Shown here: positions 60,851 through 64,000 of the stretch, piece by piece | How positions within the stretch are numbered: position 1 is the first letter of the stretch | Layout: the number at the start of each line of letters is the position of its first letter | Assembly (NCBI GenBank): GCA_037481695.1 | Contig: JBBFLE010000009.1 | Span: 87,338-151,337, forward strand | Direction of reading: 5' to 3' | Source: a bacterium | GTDB lineage: Bacteria; Desulfobacterota; Desulfocorpusculales; Desulfocorpusculum | Length of the DNA: 64,000 bases | The notes under the pieces: model-generated | What the model was told of the DNA's origin: nothing | Databases searched by the model: none | What the model saw: only the letters and a program-made list of their open reading frames with translations | Position numbers and translations under genes: made by a program

Positions 60851-61085
60851 ATGATGAGTCTTCGACAATTTTCAGCAAAACCTGACATGATTCCTGCGAG
60901 CACCTGTGGATTCGTGCCAAGGGGAGTTTACGGTCAGCCATCTCGAAAGCGTCTGCCCCGGCATAAGCCGGGACATGATACGGCGAGTGTTACGGGACCT
61001 TCAGAAAGCCGGTAAGGTGGAATGCCTTGGGCGAGGCCCGGGCGCTCCCTGGAAGAAAAAGGGTACTACCCTTAAAAGAGGGTAA
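60851..61085 (+). pseudogene. Internally deleted Fic-family gene
   Basis: MMSLRQFSAKPDMIPAST at 60851 resembles the usual start of large Fic proteins. Within about 70 bp, in a different frame, the sequence becomes a typical Fic C-terminal winged helix: GEFTVSHLESVCPGISRDMI, then RRVLRDLQKAGKVECLGRGP and GAPWKKKGTTLKRG to a stop at 61083-61085. The whole Fic core (HPFxxGNGR region) is absent, so several hundred codons were lost. It lies between the methyltransferase and DUF499. Confidence 0.55.
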
Positions 61086-61110
61086 TAGAAAGGGTAACAA
61101 GGAGACTCCG

Positions 61111-63855
61111 ATGGAACAGTGGTACAAAGTAGCTACTCCGCGTAAAGAAGTCCGCGAGGGCCGCTCGTTCAACCCGGACGAGTTTGCCATTCACTTGGAG
61201 CAGGTCATTGGCGGAACCGCGCCGGAGGATTACCGAGAGCCAAAGCAATTTTTCGCGCGGACGTGCTTCACCCGGGCGCTGCGCGAACATGCGGGGATGG
61301 TCCTGCGGCGGCTCTCCGGCGAGACAGCCAACACCGCCCCGGTGATGACGCTCATCACCCAGTTCGGCGGCGGTAAGACCCACACCCTCGCAACGTTATA
61401 CCACCTGGCCACGTGCGGCGACAAGGCGGCCGGATACAGCGGGGTCTCGGAGCTTCTGCAAGCGGCTGGGCTTTCCTCGGTGGCGACCGCTCGGGTGGGT
61501 GTCTTCGTTGGCAACGCCTGGGACCCACAGGACGGTCGTGAGACGCCATGGATTGACGTGGCGCGGCAATTGGCCGGAGACGCAGGGGTGAAGGAGCTGG
61601 GCCCGGCGGCCAGGACCACGCCGCCGGGGACGGAGTCGTTGTCTCGCGTGTTCAAGGCAGCGGGCGGGCCGGTGTTGCTGCTCTTCGACGAGGTGCTGAA
61701 CTTCCTGAATCGTCATCGCGGCATGGCGGAGCAGTTCCACGCCTTCCTTCAGAACCTGACGGTGGCGGTCACCGGCGTCACGCATGGAGCTGCCGTGATC
61801 AGCCTGCCTCGCAGCCAGGTCGAGATGACCGATTGGGACATGCAATGGCAGGACAGGATCACCAAGGTCGTCCGCCGGGTGGCCAAAGATTTAATTGCCA
61901 ACGATGAGACAGAGATCAGCGAGGTGGTCCGGCGGCGGCTCTTCGAGGACATCGGCAGCGACCGCATCCGCAAGAGCGTCGCCAAGGTCTATGCCGACTG
62001 GTGCTTCGAGCGTCGGGCGCAACTGCCGCCCGAGTGGACGGCCGTGGACAGCGCCGTGACAGAGGCCAAGGCCAGGGAGTACCTGCGCGGCCGATTCGAG
62101 ACTTGCTACCCTTTCCACCCGGCAACACTCTCCGTGTTCCAGAGAAAATGGCAAGCGCTTTCGCAGTACCAGCAGACGCGCGGGACGCTGGCCATGCTGG
62201 CACAGTGGATTTCCTGGGCGTACCGGACGGGGTTCACGGAGGCCCGGCGCGAGCCGCTCATTACCCTTGGCTCCGCACCCCTGGAGGTGCCTGAGTTCCG
62301 CAGCATTGTTCTCGGGCAACTGGGCGAGTCGCGCCTTGTGGCCGCGATTGACGCGGATATATCCGGACAGCAGTCCCATGCCAGGGCGCTGGATGCCGAT
62401 ACCAAGGGAGCCCTGCGGAACATCCATCGCCGCGTGGGAACGACGATTCTCTTCGAGTCCTCCGGCGGACAGGTGGACAAGGTAGCGCACCTGCCGGAGC
62501 TGCGGTTCGCCCTGGGCGAGCCGGAGGTCGATACGACTTCAGTGGACACCGCCGCGTTCACGCTGGAGGACAAGTCGTACTTCATCCGGCGCGTGGGCTC
62601 GGACGGGTTCAAGATAAGCCACCAGCCGACCATGAAGAAGGTCGTGAACGACCGACGGGCATCGCTCGACGAGGAGTCAGAGATCAAGCCTGCCATGCGG
62701 ATGCTTGTCCAGAAGGAGTTCGAGCGCGGCGCCACGGTGCCCTTGGTGCGATTCCCGGAAGACGGGACCGCGGTCCAGGACACGCCGCGGCTCACCCTGG
62801 TGATCGTCGAGCCGGAGTCTGAATGGACGGGAAGCAACGCTTTGATGGAGCAGATATCGACATGGACCAAACAGCGCGGGAAGTCACGACGGTTATATCC
62901 TGCATCCCTTGTGTGGTGTCTAAAAAAGCCGGGACGTGAGCTACGAGACAAGGTGGAATTGTGGTTGGCATGGAAACGCGTGGCGAGGGAAGTGGCTGAA
63001 GGAACCCTCGGGGGTGAGTTCGACCGCAGCGACCGGGCGGAGCTTCAATCCAAGGTTGTGGATACAGAAAATGTGGCCAAGGAAGAGATTTGGGGCAGTT
63101 ACCGGTTTGTGGTCCTCGCCGATACTCAGGAACCCAACGGATTAAAGATAATTGACCTTGGCGCGGGCCACTCCAGCCAGAGCGAGACCCTTTGCGGCCG
63201 GGTCATTACCGCGCTCAAGTCACAGGCGCTGCTCAACGAGTCGGTCGGCGCAGGGTATATCGAGCGCAACTGGCCGCCAGCGCTCAAGGCGTCCAGTGCT
63301 TGGCCGCTGGCCAGCTTGCGGCAAAGCTTCCTGAACGGTTCCCTGACGCGACTCATTGACCCCGATGGGGTGCTTCGAAGCAAAATCGTCCAGTTCGTCG
63401 GCAGGGGAGACTTCGGGCTTGCTTACGGTCCGAAGCCGGACGGCGGATATGAGCGGGTTTTCTTCGAAGAGCCCATCGACCCGGCGGACGTGACCTTTGA
63501 GGCGAACGTCTTTCTGCTCTTGAAGAGCAGGGCCAAGGACCTCAAAGCGACGCCGGAACCCCCGGCGGTCACGTGCCAAAAATGCGGCAAGTCGCCATGC
63601 CAGTGCGTTCTCCCGCCAGAGCCTTGCCCCAAATGCGGAAAGTATCCCTGCGCGTGTCTGACAGAGCCTTCGTGTCCGACATGCGGCCAACGGCCATGCG
63701 TGTGTGCTACTGCCACGCGAAGGTTCAGGATCCGTGGCGATGTGCCTCCCGAGATCTGGAACCGGCTGGGGACAAGAGTTCTGCCGAAGTTACGGAGCGG
63801 GTCAGAACTAAACAGGACTTTACAAGTTATTTCCGTTTCTGAAGGAAAAACGTAG
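61111..63855 (+). CDS. DUF499 ATPase of the anti-phage cassette, with repeated Cys clusters
   Basis: A 914-residue, apparently intact ATPase. Walker A GGGKTH is at 86-91 (MTLITQFGGGKTHTLATLYH); Walker B LLLFDE at 189-194 (GPVLLLFDEVLNFLN). DUF499 proteins occur with DUF1156 methyltransferases and helicases in phage-defence loci. Near the C-terminus (822-865) are three tandem units of the form CxxCGxxPCxC, 12 cysteines, likely zinc-binding. ATG 61111 has AAGGAG six bases upstream; the open frame upstream overlaps the Fic remnant and is not used. It is followed by a 145-bp AT-rich stretch with a new promoter. Confidence 0.85.
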   Translation: MEQWYKVATPRKEVREGRSFNPDEFAIHLEQVIGGTAPEDYREPKQFFARTCFTRALREHAGMVLRRLSGETANTAPVMTLITQFGGGKTHTLATLYHLATCGDKAAGYSGVSELLQAAGLSSVATARVGVFVGNAWDPQDGRETPWIDVARQLAGDAGVKELGPAARTTPPGTESLSRVFKAAGGPVLLLFDEVLNFLNRHRGMAEQFHAFLQNLTVAVTGVTHGAAVISLPRSQVEMTDWDMQWQDRITKVVRRVAKDLIANDETEISEVVRRRLFEDIGSDRIRKSVAKVYADWCFERRAQLPPEWTAVDSAVTEAKAREYLRGRFETCYPFHPATLSVFQRKWQALSQYQQTRGTLAMLAQWISWAYRTGFTEARREPLITLGSAPLEVPEFRSIVLGQLGESRLVAAIDADISGQQSHARALDADTKGALRNIHRRVGTTILFESSGGQVDKVAHLPELRFALGEPEVDTTSVDTAAFTLEDKSYFIRRVGSDGFKISHQPTMKKVVNDRRASLDEESEIKPAMRMLVQKEFERGATVPLVRFPEDGTAVQDTPRLTLVIVEPESEWTGSNALMEQISTWTKQRGKSRRLYPASLVWCLKKPGRELRDKVELWLAWKRVAREVAEGTLGGEFDRSDRAELQSKVVDTENVAKEEIWGSYRFVVLADTQEPNGLKIIDLGAGHSSQSETLCGRVITALKSQALLNESVGAGYIERNWPPALKASSAWPLASLRQSFLNGSLTRLIDPDGVLRSKIVQFVGRGDFGLAYGPKPDGGYERVFFEEPIDPADVTFEANVFLLLKSRAKDLKATPEPPAVTCQKCGKSPCQCVLPPEPCPKCGKYPCACLTEPSCPTCGQRPCVCATATRRFRIRGDVPPEIWNRLGTRVLPKLRSGSELNRTLQVISVSEGKT

Positions 63856-63884
63856 TCAAATCGGTAAGTTAATCGTAGTTTTTC

Positions 63885-63975
63885 TGTACGACCCTACTAT
63901 ATTTGGCCATTGAGTTAGGAAAAAGTGAGAAAATATGGGCATAGGTGCTTTTTTTACTTGACATGTACGACCCTA
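63885..63975. repeat. 12-bp direct repeat TGTACGACCCTA, two copies 79 bp apart
   Basis: Copies at 63885-63896 and 63964-63975, both immediately before a TATA-like box, downstream of DUF499. The position suggests a repressor-binding element; no protein is assigned. Confidence 0.6.
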
Positions 63976-63986
63976 TGATATATAGT
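63958..63986 (+). promoter_or_regulatory. Near-consensus sigma-70 promoter at the right edge
   Basis: TTGACA, 17-base spacer, TATAGT. The spacer contains TGTACGACCCTA (63964-63975), which also occurs at 63885-63896, again just ahead of an AT-rich TATATT. The repeat may be an operator. The controlled gene lies outside the window. Confidence 0.7.
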
Positions 63987-64000
63987 GCCACCCATGGCAC

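Overview
The window shows a Gram-negative bacterium with a polar-type flagellum, and the gene set points to a deltaproteobacterium (Desulfobacterota). The evidence is L- and P-ring genes, FlhF/FlhG, a sigma-54 (FlrA/B/C-like) plus sigma-28 (FliA) hierarchy, and CsrA/FliW. The lineage is an inference from gene content and order, not a database match. About 53 kb is one dense flagellar locus. The last 10 kb is a decayed anti-phage island.

Flagellar locus, almost all on the minus strand (read right to left): an FlrA-like sigma-54 activator (49.8-51.2 kb); a secreted TPR protein, FlrB-like kinase and FlrC-like activator; flgBC, fliEFGHIJ and motE; fliK, flgD and flgE; fliLMNOPQR, flhBA, flhFG and fliA; four small accessory genes including partial paralogues of FliL, FliK and FlhB; flgFGAHIJ, flgMNKL, csrA and fliW; a nonulosonate and flagellin glycosylation operon (neuBCA, a 2-hydroxyacid dehydrogenase, a TPR glycosyltransferase and Maf); then fliC, flaG and the start of fliD. 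motAB lies alone on the plus strand at 51.7-53.4 kb.

Regulation can be read from the DNA. Minus-strand sigma-54 elements (-24 GG, -12 GC) precede the TPR-flrBC operon, fliK, fliL, flgF and probably neuB. TGTCAC/GTGACA palindromes upstream of three of them may be activator sites. Sigma-28 boxes precede fliC and motAB. The fliC leader has a CsrA-type hairpin with an AAGGAU loop and a second GGA at the ribosome binding site, matching the csrA-fliW pair in the same locus.

From 53.5 kb to the right edge the DNA changes character: plus strand, higher GC, broken genes. A degenerate IS21 IstB gene marks the boundary. Beyond it are a helicase N-terminal fragment, the tail of an AlbA/Schlafen-type regulator, a DUF3883 helicase tail fused to a DUF1156 start, an apparently intact HEPN-like gene, a DUF1156 DNA methyltransferase, a Fic remnant and an intact DUF499 ATPase with a repeated cysteine cluster. 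The methyltransferase carries several in-frame copies of a C/G-rich palindrome, one pair of which encloses a complete DUF559 nuclease domain. It also has one in-frame TGA at an expected Cys codon and one frameshift near its 3' end. The helicase/DUF1156/DUF499 combination is a known phage-defence association. The HEPN gene, the palindrome insertions and the nuclease cargo are the least ordinary parts.
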